Numbered from the stretch's first letter, positions 1 through 14,151 are shown. The stretch: 64,000 nt of DNA from Puffinus mauretanicus (GCA_023333565.1 JAJKFH010003229.1:496001-560000), one strand, 5' to 3'. Notes: a model not told the origin generated them from the sequence alone. Numbers and translations are program-made.

Positions 1-188
1 ATTTCAAAAGACACTATGGCATACAGTAGAATATGTGATTTGTTCAAGGTGACACAGGAAACCTCAAGGCCAAGACATGAACTGACGTTTTCTGAGTACC
101 CAAACAGAAGCTATGTGGAAGATGGTCTTCTTTCAAAAAAACTGCTCAAACTCCAGCAACCCTCAAAAAAGCCTTTATGCAACTAATA

Positions 189-191
<3 letters not shown>

Positions 192-223
<32 letters not shown>

Positions 224-239
224 AGAAAAAAAAAGAAAA
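192..239. repeat. A-rich simple repeat
   Basis: A runs of 4 to 18 bases are interrupted by single G. There is no retrocopy-like coding sequence next to it. Confidence 0.85.
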
Positions 240-1889
240 TCTAAATAAGCTAGGAGAAGGTAAGAACTCAATTTCTGTTTTTTAGGAGCTAAATATCTGG
301 AGACAAATTCAGGGAAATTTAAGTCTACAAGATTTAACATAGTATTTTGGCATCTAATTCATAAAAGGGTTTTTTTTTCTGTTTCTGTCTTAAATTTAAT
401 CCAAAAAACATTCTTCTCTCATCTTGCAGTCAATGGAAACTAAACAGATCAGCGGTTTGTCACAAGATATAAATGCCTGGTCCAAAGGAACATTTTCCTT
501 TCATTTCAGGTTTTCCCTATACTTTTCCTTCTTTTTCACACTCTTTCCCTTTTCCATTTTTTCTAGCAACTTTGAAGAGAAAAATAAAACAAAACATATC
601 TACCAAGCATTTAAAACACTCATTAAAATAAAGCAATTACAGTATTCCTAGAAGAAATCTTTGTGTGGGTTTTTTTTTTATATGCATGGAAGTAAATTAA
701 TGTTGGGCATTGAAATTCTGTTGCGATACATTAGTATCATCTAAACACACAGGTGCTTAAAAGCAGTTGTCAGGCCTTCGTTGTGGTAGATGTTAAAAAA
801 GTAGAAGAGCAAGATAAACTCTGCCTCCAGATATTTAGAGTTTAATTATCTCTGGAATCTATGTTAGTCTCAAGGCAGCCACAGATTTACTGGGGGACAC
901 AGTGAGTTTCTCTTTATTCTTTCCCCGCACTGCCCAATGCAGTACGTTAGAGCTCATGTAACAGCTTTGTGGTTGTTCTGTCTTTTTCTCCATATGCTTT
1001 GGGTCCAACCCCTCCAGTCCAGATAACTGCAACATCAGTTTCTATAATACAGAAAATAGCTTAAATTTCTGTGGAACTGAATACAGATTTACTGCTGAAG
1101 AGCACCTTTCTCCTTTTTTCATGTAAAAAATACAAAGCCCAGGAAGAAATACCCTGACTGCTCCTCTTTTTTTTGGACATGTTATCCACCTCCACTAGTT
1201 TCAGGGAGCTGTGTGATGGCTAAGATGATGACTGCCTGAGGTAAGACTGTATAAGCACTTTCTTCATCAATTGTGGTTTACAGCCTGCTTTTATTCGAGG
1301 AAGCAATAGATGTGAAGGAATAAGCTTTGCACAGAGAGAATATTGCCAGAATTACTTACTTTGTCATCTCTGAAATTATGGTATTTATACACTCAGGCAC
1401 AGCTCTAGATAACACACATACATTCTACTGGAAAACCTCCATGCTTCTTGCAAAACAAAAAGAAACAGCAAAGATGGATTGAAACACAAAGCGATCTCCT
1501 TTTGCTTGTAGAGACAGTCTCCGCATCTTTTCCAAGGAGAGTAAAAACCAATTGCAGTCAGACCGCAATGGAGAGGTGCCTTAAAGCATATGCAAACACA
1601 AACCAAATGGTCTATAGATCACGTCCTAAGCTGCTTCTGTAAAAGATAATAAGGCAGAAAGATTTCTGCTTCATGTTAAAAGGTACTTAGTCACAGCAAT
1701 TTTGTTATATATGAAAAGGACCACTAACAGAAGAAAAAACCCAGATGAAGAACAAATATTGAGAAAATATTTAAACTATTCAACAAATGTAGATTCCCTT
1801 TCTCTTAAAACCTTCAAAGTGGGGCATTTCTGGACAATATACCTTCAACTGAAATTCAGCTTGCTGTTGGAATAGAATAAACCTTTCTA

Positions 1890-1932
1890 TTAAACAAACA
1901 AACAAACAAAACCCAACAACAACAAAAAACCC
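1890..1932. repeat. AAAC/AAC simple repeat
   Basis: Four AAAC-type units pass into AAC units. It is a degenerate A-rich microsatellite. Confidence 0.75.
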
Positions 1933-4900
1933 AAACGGAAAACTACCCAAATAATCAAACGCTTTGTGTTTGCAGGAGGGGAAGACGTTAAATACTGAAC
2001 AATAATGAATCTATTTAAAAACTTTTCTATAAACTGAACTACCCAGATGTATTATTTAAAATTTCAGAAAGCTGGAGAGAGATCAAGTCAAACTACTTGG
2101 AAAACCTGTATAGAAGCAGTTGCATATACACAGCAGGTACTGATATGAATATGATGCAAATACATGCTCCTCCCTCAAGACTCTCCCACTTCCCCAATCT
2201 CAAAAGCAAGAACAAGGACTTCTGGTCTCTGGTTCAGAGCTACCTGTGTGCCAGCAAGGTGGTGTGCTGAATTGCACCTCAAAAACAGATCCGGAAAGGT
2301 GTTGAGGAGCCCTGCCTTTCACAGGAATATTATAGTCTAATAATCTCCCGACTTGGATGAACACTATATCTCTGAGACAAACTTTTTTACAAAGGAGAGA
2401 CAACTAGCCAGCAAGATCAACTATACTGCCTTCCTGTAGGTGACATTCTTGTCATAAATAAATCGTAATATAATAAACCAATTTTACTCAGTAACTACTG
2501 AGCTACCTCTGATTATTTTTTTCCATTTCAGGTCCAAAAAGCTTTGAAAAATTAAGATGCAGACTGATAAAATAATTGTTAATCTAAGTTTAGAATTTAG
2601 CTACATTTAATGATGCCAGAAGATTTAGTTCCCCTGATAAGTCCAACCCCCCGCCACCCCCAAAAGAATCCTAAACAAACCAACCACTAAACCAGGAAGA
2701 GGCTGTGGAAGTCTGAAGTTTAAAAGAACACAAAAATAGTATATTTTTCTCACATACTATGTGAGTTGGGATTGTTAGGAGAAATACTTTAGTACTTAGT
2801 TCCAGTTTCTTGCCTACTCCCAGTGAAAAGTAGATTGCTGACCTTGCCTATGATGTCAGTTTTCAGACCATAACCATTCTTTAAACTAGATGATTCTTTC
2901 ATGCTGAATCAGACTTGTCATTGTTATCAATAATATTATTGCTGCCCAGTTAAAAACAATACTTTTGAAAAAAATGCTTTTTCTGTATCCTAACAAATTT
3001 CATTTTTCTCTTGAATAGTGAAATTAAACAATGTTCTAGATTTTGATGCACAGACACCCTTATGTTTCTTTACAAATGAATGTTTTTCAAGTAGGTCAGT
3101 AACTATATGAGCTTCTCATCTCACAAGTTACAGTTGAGGCTACCCTGAAGTGAATCCTGTATATTGAGATGCTCTGTACTTCCTCTGTATCTTGAATTAT
3201 CTGCATTTGATGAGACAGCAAGGCTGAGTGGGAGTGCTGCCTTCCAAGGAAGTCTCTGAAAAATAACGAAGGATAACTTTTTTCATGGTTTTGAGTCCTG
3301 GAAGTGGCACAGAGAACTGCAACTGCTATAGTTAGCAGGTCTCTAACACGATTTTTGCCATAAATAGGATTAAAATAGATTTCAACACATTATCTGGGCT
3401 AACTCATGGCTTTTCAAAACATCACTCCCTACCACCAAAGTACCAAAACACTTAATCATTTGACCCAGGACCCTTTGGAGTTGATGAAAACATCCAAAGT
3501 AGTGTCAACCAGTGGAAGACCAGGACCATTGATTCACTGTAAAACACTTCAAAGTGTTCTAGAGAGATTCAACAGAGAACAGCTTTAAAAGTGTACTTCT
3601 GTTAATATGTTTCCAATTCATCCTGAAAAATCCCACTATTTAAGGAAAAAAAAGCACCAACAAGAACGAAATGGAAAAAGTAAGAGTGTTCTTAGGAGGC
3701 TCCTTATTGTTTCAAGAAAATGAAGTACTTGACTGAATTCTTTATATAATGGATATGAATTGTGGAATAGAAGATTGCAACATAAAGATTTCTCACTTAA
3801 ATTGAATGAGAAATAAACTGGGTACAACCACATCATAGTTGGCTCAGACCACAACAGGTTCAACAAAATTAATAATACTAGATTTTCCAGATGAAAAGTT
3901 TGCCATGTAAATGTTGATTTATAGCTGTGAACTCATTCCAAGCTCAGAGGACAGAAAAAAAAAAAAAAAAGAAAAAAGGAAAAAATCCTATGTAGCATCA
4001 CGCAGTTGGCAACTGTGCAGATCAATCAAAGCAATACCTCATTGCTCATGAGACAATGATAGGAACTGCTGTTGTATTTGACAGGTTCACAGGCACCAGA
4101 TCTAATAAGAGCACAGTTCAGTGTAAGAGCATTAGTCAGCAAACTACACTGCTGCCTGTCTGTAGTTCCTGGAGACATAAAATGCAATATATGCCACAGG
4201 GCATAGGGCAGATGGGTTCTGGGATGTTGCAGGCTATACATAGTGGAACTGACATGCTTCAACCCTTGAGTAATTTTCCTTTTGGCAACTGTGTTTGGAC
4301 AAAAACAAAAACCTAATGAAAAATATTGGACCACCAGAAAAAAAAAAAAAAAAAAGAAAAAAACAAACAAGTATGTGGCTGAAGAATTGTTCCAAATAGA
4401 GTAAAAATTCTCTAGGCAAGAATTCCAGCTGATGAAAAATATTCAAATACAATGTAATATATGACCTAAATAATCATTGTAATTTCAGGAGACCAGTATT
4501 TCAGCATAGGAATTGGTTTCAATATTGTCAAGATTTATAGGTTGCATGAAGAAAGTTTCTAATTTACAAGGTGAATATACTTAGAGAGGCTTAAATAGCT
4601 TTTAAAGTGTGTCATTATTATTTTTCTGTATAATTGTTTGTTATTCATATAGCATCTCACCATCTGCCAGAAGGATCGTAGGCATATAATAAACCAAAAG
4701 AAGTGAGGCTAACTAGTACCCTTGTTGACAGGTTCAGCAATAACACAATAGGATGAAGGAATGAAGATATTGAACTATAATTCTATTCTTTTAATTAGCG
4801 AAATAACAAAAGCACACCTTTATCAGGAGTGATAACATTTTTAAGAAATTAATCCCATACAAGAGTTTTCTTCTTACAAAGCAAAAGAAATCAAAAAAGA

Positions 4901-7900
4901 AGTATTATTCCATCATGTGTATGTAACAGTGCAGTAAGAAAGATTCTTTATTATATAGAAGTTACTTATTCCAAAGGAATATTATTTTTATTGTCAACCT
5001 TGCATTTTTAAAGCATTATACAATTATATAGGCTGTGTTAAAAGCTGGGCAGAAAAGAACTGGATAATACTCTTGACTTGCAAAGATTAGAGGTGCAGAT
5101 GAAAACTGAAGTTGAAGTAGCAGAGCAGAGAAAGAGAGAGGCTTTGAACAAAGCCAAAAATTTGTTAAAATTTTTGGTGAAATATGCAACCTCTCAAAGA
5201 CTGTTTTTTGCAATCAGAAGTCTTATTTTCCCTGCAAGGAAGTTTGCTTTTCATAAAGAAAATTGTAGTAAGTTATTTTAAATTAGTTTGATGCATTGTT
5301 AAACTGTGTTTTCCTACTTGTACATTACAAACTCCCACACCCTCTACGCATTCCTAAATGCCAATAGATTGTTTGTTAAAGAAGGGAATGTATGTTTGGT
5401 TTTGTGTTTGTAATAAATTCAAAAATTCTCATTAAAACAGCACCCTCTAAAGCTTCCCTGAAATGTAGTTTATATTTGAAGTTCACCTCTTGGATTTGAT
5501 CATGTACCAGATCTATCCTTAGCTATATCCTTCAATAAGTGGAAAATAAAAGACATATACACACACATCCACCCCCCATCTTTTATCTGTTTGGGTTGGT
5601 TTGTTTGGTTTTTGAGATCTTAAGCAAGATATTAACTTGTTTTCTTGCCAAAACTACTTTGTGTTGGTGTTATTTTTTTTTTTCTTGCACTACTGACTTG
5701 GCTTGATATAAACTCAGAATTATGCTTTATTGAACACAGTTTGGTGCACAACTGAAGGATAATTTTCAAAGTGACACTGAAATTCATTATACTTGATCTC
5801 AGTGCTACAAACATGGACATGAGTTGTTCCACTAAATTCATTGATCCATTTATTAAATAGTTAAAAAATGTACAATACTTTCCAACAAAAAGTAATTTTG
5901 TTAAAATCTTACCTTCACATATTCTAGCAAAATGCTTGCCTGTAATGTACTTTTGCTAGAATGCAGGCATTGCTTTCATAGACTGCCTTGCCAAGAAGTT
6001 TTTTTCATAGGCTTTTGAGCATAGAGCTACTAGTATCATTAGTTTTGGGAGACCCCTGGGTTTACAGTCTCTCTAGGATTTTGAAGAGCTTAGCAGCTGA
6101 TCTAGAAAACAGAAAGTCCTGGCCAGATAGCTGCATGATGTTGCTCCTGAAAATTAGAACTAATTGCACAAGAAATATCAGATGATTTGTAGATTTCAAA
6201 AGTGTGAAAACATACTTTGTGAACACTATCAAAAGTAAATGTACATGTACAAGGAAATGTACATGTTTTGAACTAGCACATAAGTTAAAATCAAAGTTAA
6301 AAAAAAAACCCATTGTACATACTGAAAATACGCTGGTTTATTTCCATAGTTATTACTTAGTTGTAACTGTTTAAGATTTTTTTTTTATCTTTCTTCTCCA
6401 GTAAGTGTACTTTGCTTTACTTCATAAAAAGTAATGAAGCCTAGAAATATAAAACCTCATAGGTCTTTTCCATTAAAAGTTTGCTGAGATGCTAGAAGAA
6501 AACAACCATTATGGATTATGATGTCAATGGATCAGAGAGGTTTCATTGGATACACCTAAAAAACACTCCGCTGTTGCATCATTTACACTGAGGAAAAAGA
6601 TTAAGCTGAAACACTTCAAGAGAAAAAAAAGTTAATACCAGCAAGGGAATATTTTGGTTTTACACTATTCTTTTGAAATTCCCCATTAACTTTTGTTTCT
6701 GTGGAGTTGTTTTCCTTCCTCTTCCTTTTTCTTTTGATGTTCAGGATGCTTCTTCAGAAGCTTTTAATCTTAATGAATATTTTAAATACATGCTTTGCTT
6801 TAGCAAACATTTATTCATCAGGCAACTTCTCCTATGTGCAGACAGTCTTAATTCTAACTTTTTTTTCCTATAAACTTTGTTTGGCTTCTTGAAATAAAAG
6901 TTCTTCAATAAATTGCTATATTTGCCCATATCAAAGGCTTATAGATACAGGCACTTTGTGTTTTTTAATCTTAAATAATCTTTTAGCTCTAACATCTCTT
7001 ATGTCCTTTTATCACCCAACATCCCTATTATGGAAATTTAATTTTTAGTATGAGACTATGCAATATTAAAAATCATCACACATTTTGTGCTAGTCCTTAT
7101 TACTCAGGATATGCAGACACAGGTCAAACAAACATCAATTTGAACAGAACCATATCTAATTAAACTAGAGATGAAGAAGATAATGCAGTCCTGTTTCTAA
7201 GAAACAAGGAAAAAATCAGAAACCATTCTTACCAAAGCTCAGTTTACTTCCCTATGATTATGATCATCTTTAAATACTTAATTTTAATTACTCACATTTA
7301 TAGTGGAATATAAACTTTTTTCTACAAAAGAGGGTGCATTACAAGTGCAACTTTTACTTCATTACAGGATGACATTTTGGCATTAGCAATACCTTCATAC
7401 CTCACTATGCCTGAAGAGTTTAATTTCTAACAGTTAACTCACAAAGGCTGAACTCCTTATTTTAGAATGGGGCAATGAAAATACTATATTGCTCCTGCAG
7501 CACTATTTTCAAATCCTTCACACTGTAGTGAAGAATTTTCATACAAGTTAATCTACCACAGTGTCTTCAAATGACTGTCAATCAGGTGTTTGATTTTTTT
7601 TGTTTAATTAAAGGGCATTTTCTGCTCAGAAAGTCCAGAAACGTCCCTTCAACACATAATTCTAAAAGTTTTTTAGTGTTTGTTTTCCTTATCTTCCTCT
7701 CTTTCTTTTTGATTTATCATAGAACTTCTTATTTTTTAAATTTATATTTGGTTGATATAATGCACCTGAATAAGCCAGCAGATCACTTCATAAGAGGTAT
7801 GAAATAAGTCATCCTTTGCCCTACTTGTGCTTCTGAATAGCATCACAATTTTCACTTAGCTTTTAGGTTTCTCTTCTGCTGTAGACCAGGGTAACTAAAG

Positions 7901-10900
7901 CAGAAGTAAAAAGTATTGCGTATCATAAGGAAATGAGTCTGGATGGAAAACCTCATCTACAGATGTGAGTTGTGAGACATTTGATATTATTTGAGAATGA
8001 TACTTATGAACTATAATTAGTTTAAAATTATATGATTTCATTGTAACTTAGGAAAGTTACATGTTTTGTGTTCTTATGCTCTTTCCAGTTAGGTTTAAGT
8101 ATTTGTGATAATTATCAGTCTGAAGCTGTGGAGAGTTAAGGCTCTCCTTATCTACAAAACTGGCTTAACAGATCTAGTACAAATAATGGCAGTATCACTT
8201 CTTCTTTCTGGGTCCTGGAATGGTCTTCTGACTATTTTTCAGAAAATTCCAATTAAGGGACCATCCATACTCTAGTACCCATTTTCTGGTGTGGACAACA
8301 GACCAAATTATGTGATGTGATGCTGATCCTGGACTGAAATCCAGTCAAGTAAACAACAGCCATTAAGAAACAAACCAACCAACCCTAGCTGAACTGGCAA
8401 TTACTAAGATGTTAACTTTTGACTGTTGCATTCAGATACCTCCAAAAAACATAACTGTTGTATGAGCTGGCAGATACTGCTTATTGTCCCGAAATGTCTT
8501 GTTGGCTATTAGTGATTTTTCTCCAGCATTTCCTCATTTTCCTGCTCCAGCTGCTATATAGGTTGTCCACTGCTTAAAGTCAGTTAGACAGTCAACCACC
8601 TTTGGAACTGAAAAAATAGTTCTCTTTTCTTCTCTCTTATAAAATAGCACTCTAGGACATCCAAGTAGAAACAACTGAAACTGAAATATTAAGAGGTTAG
8701 TATTAAAAAAAAAAAATAAAAAAAATTCAGAAGTCAGTATTTTTCAGGAAATACACATATTTTATGGGCACAAAGCTAAAACATTCTGCTTGAACACATC
8801 AGCCTGACTGCTTTGTCATCATCTTTTCTTTTGGTTTTCTTTATAATTAATCTGATTTAACACATAACAAACCATAAAATGCACTGAATTACTATTTAAT
8901 CCTTATTTTACGTCATCATATCAGAGAACTGTTGCTGAATCCTCTTACCACTTTCTAAATCAGACACGTATAATTGACAATTTTGTCATTAACAAAGCTT
9001 TGAACTTAAGTTACACTTCTGTAGTCAACTTTAACTTTGTTCTCTTAGTAATGTAGCTTATAATATACACTACTAGGAATGTAGACCTCTGTGGGAAACA
9101 AGGCTGCTTACAACGATACAGAACCCTGTTTTTCCTGACCATAGGTGGACATAATTTCATTTTTCTGAACTATTGGTAAGATTTTGTCTTTTTCTGAAAA
9201 GGGAGGAAGAAAAAAAGAAGTCAACCTGCTACACGTAGTGATAACAAAATTGTGAAGGGCTAGGTTATCAAAGCAAGAGTGTCTAATGTGTCAGGAACTA
9301 GATGGATGTGACTTGATTTTACTTTATAAGCTTCTCCAAAGGTGGTTCTGAATGACAGATCAGTCTACATCTCTTGTATTTAATACTTCAAATGTATGTA
9401 CTAGACACAAGTTTTCCAAAAGGATACAAAACATGAAGGCATATAAGAACAAAGCAAAGGAAATGTTTGACATTTCTGCTGATAATTAACTGCATTTTAA
9501 AAGCAGCTGCAAGCATGAAAACATCTGTCTGCTTTCCATAAGAAATTAAGATTCAGACTTTGTAGTAATCACTCAAAATTTGAAATTTAAAGAAGTAATG
9601 AAATTAGAGCTTTTTATTGAAAAGCTATCACTTAAGATGTAATCATCGTGATATTAAATCCAACAAGTATTTATCACTATCTACTTAGAAAAAAACTTCA
9701 TTAGTTCCCATGATAATAAAGATGTCGTAGGCTTAACAGATGAAATCAGAGAGCAGTAAATATGACTGGAATGAGAAAGTATTTAAACTCCTGATACATT
9801 CTGAAGGTGCTGTCTGCAAGTCCTGCTCTGAATAAGCCACTACTGATCAGTCTTTGCCTAAAAACCAAACATACTCTATGACTCTAAATATTGCCTATCT
9901 TTTTACTATACTTGATTGCCATGAGCAGGACTTTATTCAATTGTACCTGGACTTTTCAAGGATTTAAAAAAAGAAAAAATACCTATCAAATTTTTGGCAG
10001 GGGTTCATAGTAGATAGCTTAGAAATATGGCATTTTTTTTCCAAATGTAACTTCTTTCTCATCCTTTTCCTGTTTCTGTTTGTGTCACCCTGTCCTCTTC
10101 CATCTGCTTACTTGGTTTTTGGCGTTCCAGGAGAATTTGCCCTCAAAGGCTACTATCTAACAGAAGACTTCCCAATTATCAGTGTAGAGTTACAAATGTA
10201 GCACAAAAAAAAAAAAGGGTATGCTGCCAGGAAAAGGATTTGGGTTCCCTTTCTTTTCCCTGAAGAAATCAGTGTGATTTCTACTCTGGCAGAAGCAACT
10301 GAGAATCAACAACTAGATTATTTTTTCTTTGTGAGCTCTGTTTTTGCCAAGATGATGACAAATAGCAAAGGCTATCTTCACATGTTGTTTGGGAAACACA
10401 TGGGTAAAACAAACAAAAGCAAGCAAGCAAGCAAAAGCCCTAAACAACACAGAAACTAATACAAAGTACCGGCAGCAGAGTGACAAAATTCCCCATGTCT
10501 CTGGTGGTTATAATCCTTATTTGTAGGTTCACATCACTACAGTCTAGTTGTTCTTCTCATCTATGGCAGTTTTAACTACCTTCCCCAGTATGTTCTTTCC
10601 AAAGAGAGAAAATACTAATCAAAACAACACAGTAACCCTCAGTCTGAATCCTCACACTGTCTTTTTGTAATATAGTTCCAACTGACTGTTTGAAATAGGA
10701 CTTAAGGTTTTCAATTCTGTATATACATATGGAAACATACATTTAAATGTAAATACATATACATGTATTGAAAGTGCAGCTCAAGGCTGGAAAGTTTCAT
10801 GATCTACAATAAAAAGGCATTCACAATCTTCGCCAGCATGACCTAGACTGTGATCTATCAAAGATTTTGCCTAATAATAACAGCAAGAACTTTTCACCTT

Positions 10901-11540
10901 TTTACAGTATGATAAAAATTGTACCTTTTTTTTTAGTGAGATGCAATCTAAGTTGCCAAGATATCACAAAAAGTTATTACATAGAAAGAAATACAGTAAT
11001 CAGTCATGCCCACTGCTTAGTGTTTCCTGAAATGTCATTAATTTATCTGAGTTTCATTTCCAAGAATGGTAATTCTTGAAGAAAGATATTTAAAAAGAGA
11101 GACAGTTGCAAAACACTGAATATCCTGTAGTTACGGGGCTTTGAATACCTCTCTCTCATGGTAGAAAATCAGTTCATCCAAGTGTCAAGGAGGGAGAACT
11201 TGGGATGAATTTTCCCATACAAGCCATGAGCTTCATGTCCTAAGACACCAATGGACAGTGTTCTGCTATTGTAGGCATAAAGAAAAAACATTCATTTAGA
11301 CTGACAGGAAGCCTGTCATCATATTTCTAAATGATCCTGTTACATCTATGGTGTTTGTAGGAGAAAGTTAAATCACCATGTATGTAGCAAACAGCAAACT
11401 AAACTACATAAATGAAGACATCTGCTCCCTAATAGGTTTTCATATCTTATGAAAAGAAATTATGGAAAACTTCAATCTTCACTTAGATGACTGTTTAAGA
11501 CAGAGCAAAGAGACATAAGTATAAACCCACTCTGAAACAT

Positions 11541-11595
11541 TCTATTCTATTCTATTCTATTCTATTCTATTCTATTCTATTCTATTCTATTCTAT
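11541..11595. repeat. (TCTAT)11 pentanucleotide microsatellite
   Basis: Eleven perfect TCTAT units run for 55 bases without interruption, which suggests recent expansion and probable length variation. The same unit, read as ATTCT, is the motif expanded at human SCA10. That is a comparison of motif only and implies no shared locus. No CR1 3' sequence is seen next to it, so it does not look like a grown CR1 tail. Confidence 0.95.
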
Positions 11596-12094
11596 ACTGC
11601 TTGAGTAAAGAAATTGAAATAGTGCTGAGGCCATAGTGCCAGGTTATTTTATAGAGTAATTAATTTTTTAGTTATATTTATAAATTATACAAGGGGAAAC
11701 AAATAATGCTAAAACCAACACATTAGCATTGCAATTTAAAACTTATAAGACACGACTAGACACAAATTAACAGAAGGAAGCAGTATCATGATAAGAACAT
11801 GTAATTTCTTTCACTTCATCATCACTTGGAACTGATGAAGAAAAACAGAGATTTGAACATTATCGTGGGCTGCCTGGACAGTTGACTAAACGCTGGAAGT
11901 CTCCCCATCACATGGATCTGAGATGAGTGGAGCTCTTTCTCTCCCTGTAATGTAAAAATATGTGCATGTGTCTCAGCTGGCATTATAACTATAAACTCCT
12001 CATGCATCATGAAACACAAAATGCCTACCTACAAAAGCCAAGCTAATACAGTATAGAACTAGTGAAAAAGGAGTCTACAGAATGTGTAACATGG

Positions 12095-12965
12095 TGTGGT
12101 GGGTAGACCTTGGTGCCCACCAAGCCACTCTATCACTCCCCCTTCTCAACAGTGCAGAGGAAGAAAATATGATGAAAACGCTCGTGGGTCAAGATAAGGA
12201 CAGAGAGGTCACTTCACTCACCAATTAATGTCATGGGTAGAACGGACTTGACTTTGGGAAATTAATTTAATTTATTGCCAATTAATAACAGAGTAAGATA
12301 GTGAGAAATAAAAACAAAACTAAAAACACCTTCCCTCCACCCCTCCTTCTTCCCAGGCTCAACTGCGCTCATAACTCTTCTACCTTCTCCCTGTGAGCGG
12401 TGCAGGTGGATGGGGAATGGAGGTTGTCGTCAGTTCATAACACATCATCTCTGCTGCTCCTTCCTTCCTCTCCATGCTCTTCCCCCGCTCCAGTGTGGGA
12501 TCCTTCACACAGGAGACAATCCTTCATGAACTGTTCCAGCATGGGTCCTCCCCATGGGGTAAGTCCTTCAGGAACGGATTGCTCCTGCATGGGTTCCTCA
12601 TGGGTTCCACAGGCTGCAGCTTACTTCAGGGCATGTCCACCTGCTCTGGCATGGAGTCCTCCATGGGCTACAGGGTGGACATCTTCTCCACTGTGGTCCT
12701 CCATGGGCTGCAAGGGAACAACCTGCATCACCATGGTTTTCTCCACAGGCTGCAGGGGAATCTTTGCTCCAGTGCCTGGAGCACCTCCTCCCACTCCTTC
12801 TCCACTGATCTTGTTGTCTGCATAGTTGTTTTTCTCACAGATTTTCACTCCTCTCTCATAGCTGCTGCACAGCGGTTTTTACCCTTTCTTAAATATGTTA
12901 TCGCAGAGGTGCCACCAGTGTCACTGATGGGCTCTGTTTTGGCCAGTGGAGGGACTGCCCATATT
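12095..12965 (-). mobile_element. Long ERV LTR, minus strand, 5' end lost (same family as 18421-19565)
   Basis: Read on the minus strand, this element ends at 12095 in a CACCACA-type terminus preceded by the AGAGTGG / GGTGGGCACC U5 block also found at the ends of the 18421 and 62855 LTRs. Inside it are the A/T-rich R-like block (12260-12310) and many copies of the CTGGAGCA/CCATGG-rich U3 repeat (12490-12780). Homology continues to about 12965 (the block around GGCTCTGTTTTGGCCAG) and then stops. The first ~100 bases of the complete copy are missing, so this copy is truncated or rearranged at its 5' end, and no target duplication could be matched. The frames of 141 and 195 codons here lie in repetitive U3 DNA and are not genes. 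Confidence 0.82.
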
Positions 12966-13783
12966 GTGACTATCTTTAGGAGTTTAATAGATACCTCTTT
13001 AAAGCAAATAAATTCTCCTCTTCCTCCTACTCATAAATTATTGTTATCTACCTGTATGTAACTATACTGTTTTCATGTGTGTATTTTTATATATATATGC
13101 ATATATATGAGCATGTAAATCCTATTTGTATATGTGAGCTGCACTAATATATCCAGAAAATAGTTTCTACCTTAAAACATAAAAAGGTTCTACTTGAGTA
13201 ACCCCCATAAAATCAAAGGCTGTACCTTTCACTTTGTCCCATTAAACTTCTAATCCAAGTGAAGTCATGCATCATGTTTCAGTTATTGAAATGGAAAAAA
13301 GTCTAAATGGGAACCCTTGGTCCTATAGCCATTAGGTGAAAATGCCTGTATACAAATTTTATGGTCTTTTAAGTGAGAGACAACAGTCTATTTTATCTCC
13401 TATGATATAGACTTTTGACAGGTAATGATTGCTTTTAACCATTAAGCTATTCATTTCTGAATTTGATTCTCCCTACTATGGTGTATTACTTGCCCACTGG
13501 CCTCTCGCAAAAAGTTACTCACAAAAAGTTCTCTCTCAAAACGAAAAGTCACAATGTCAAAGAAAGTGGAAAATAAATGTCACTTTCCTGAAAACCTTTA
13601 AGCCATTTAACTAAGTGACATTTTCCACAAACGTTTTTTTTTCACCCCCCTTAAATTAATCTAACATGAAAATCCTAGGAGTCCATGCAGCTATTCACAT
13701 GATGACCTATTAGTAATGTAAAAAGTGTTCAAAAAATTAGACTCACTTATTCTATTTACTGCTGATAAGGGCAAAGCAGCAAG
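12966..13783. other. Unannotated AT-rich spacer
   Basis: There is no gene or recognised repeat. A short TA-rich patch (TATATATATG-like) lies at 13088-13108. Confidence 0.6.
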
Positions 13784-13788
13784 CAAGA
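13784..13788. repeat. Target-site duplication CAAGA (left)
   Basis: The five bases CAAGA directly precede the LTR start and recur exactly at 14283-14287. This fixes the LTR boundaries to the base. Confidence 0.92.
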
Positions 13789-13984
13789 TGCCCTGGTTCC
13801 GGCTGGGACAGAGTTAACTTTCTTCCCAGTAGCTTGGGGGGTGTGCTGTGTTTTGGGTTCGGTGTGAAAGGAGCGTTGATGGCCCATTGATGCTTTGGCT
13901 GTTGCTGGGTGGTGCTTGCACCGGGAGCGGGGAGCACAGCCGGGGTGGTGGACCCAGCTGGCCAATGGGGTATTCTATACCATG

Positions 13985-14007
13985 TGACATCATGCTCAGT
14001 ATAAAAA
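13985..14007 (+). promoter_or_regulatory. LTR core promoter: CRE-like site plus TATA box
   Basis: TGACATCA (one base from the CRE consensus TGACGTCA) lies seven bases before TATAAAAA. The same pair is found at the same place in the other LTRs of this family. Present activity is unknown. Confidence 0.7.
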
Positions 14008-14145
14008 CCGGGGGGGGGGGCTCGCCCCCCGTTCGTGACACACGGTCGGTGAGCAGTTGCGTTGTGCATTGCCTGCTTTGTGTATTCTGTTATTGCTGTT
14101 GTTCTCATTGTTGTTATTACTGTTCTACTTCGTTTTATTTCAATT

Positions 14146-14151
14146 ATTAAA
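14146..14151 (+). promoter_or_regulatory. LTR poly(A) signal ATTAAA
   Basis: ATTAAACTGT lies about 145 bases after the TATA box. The same block is found at 58675-58680 and 63306-63311 in other LTRs of this window. Confidence 0.65.

Larger units (their letters stand above)
1..11539. other. Gene-free AT-rich stretch with A-rich tracts
   Basis: I see no gene, RNA gene or recognisable young transposon here. Visible structure is limited to simple sequence: A-rich runs broken by G at 192-239, an (AAC/AAAC) stretch at about 1890-1932, and A runs at about 3955-3970, 4338-4371 and 8704-8727. The open frames are short, low in complexity or rich in F/L/S from T-rich DNA, and lack paired splice signals. 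It is probably intergenic or intronic. Confidence 0.7.

Noticed and set aside
2928..2941. 14-bp palindrome CAATAATATTATTG
   Set aside because: It is made only of A/T apart from its ends and is expected by chance in DNA this AT-rich.
5078..5281. 67-codon frame with a charged, helix-like start (EVEVAEQRKREALNKAK)
   Set aside because: It looks like a coiled-coil exon, but there is no pyrimidine tract and AG before it, no clear donor after it, and the second half turns into low-quality F/L/K sequence. Chance in purine-rich DNA is more likely.
6734..6873. Possible exon after a TTTTCTTTTGATGTTCAG acceptor
   Set aside because: The acceptor is good, but the frame runs to a stop in T-rich DNA without a donor site and shows no domain.
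12400..13061. Frames of 141 and 195 codons on the plus strand
   Set aside because: They lie antisense in the repetitive U3 of a minus-strand LTR and beyond its end, and have no domain.
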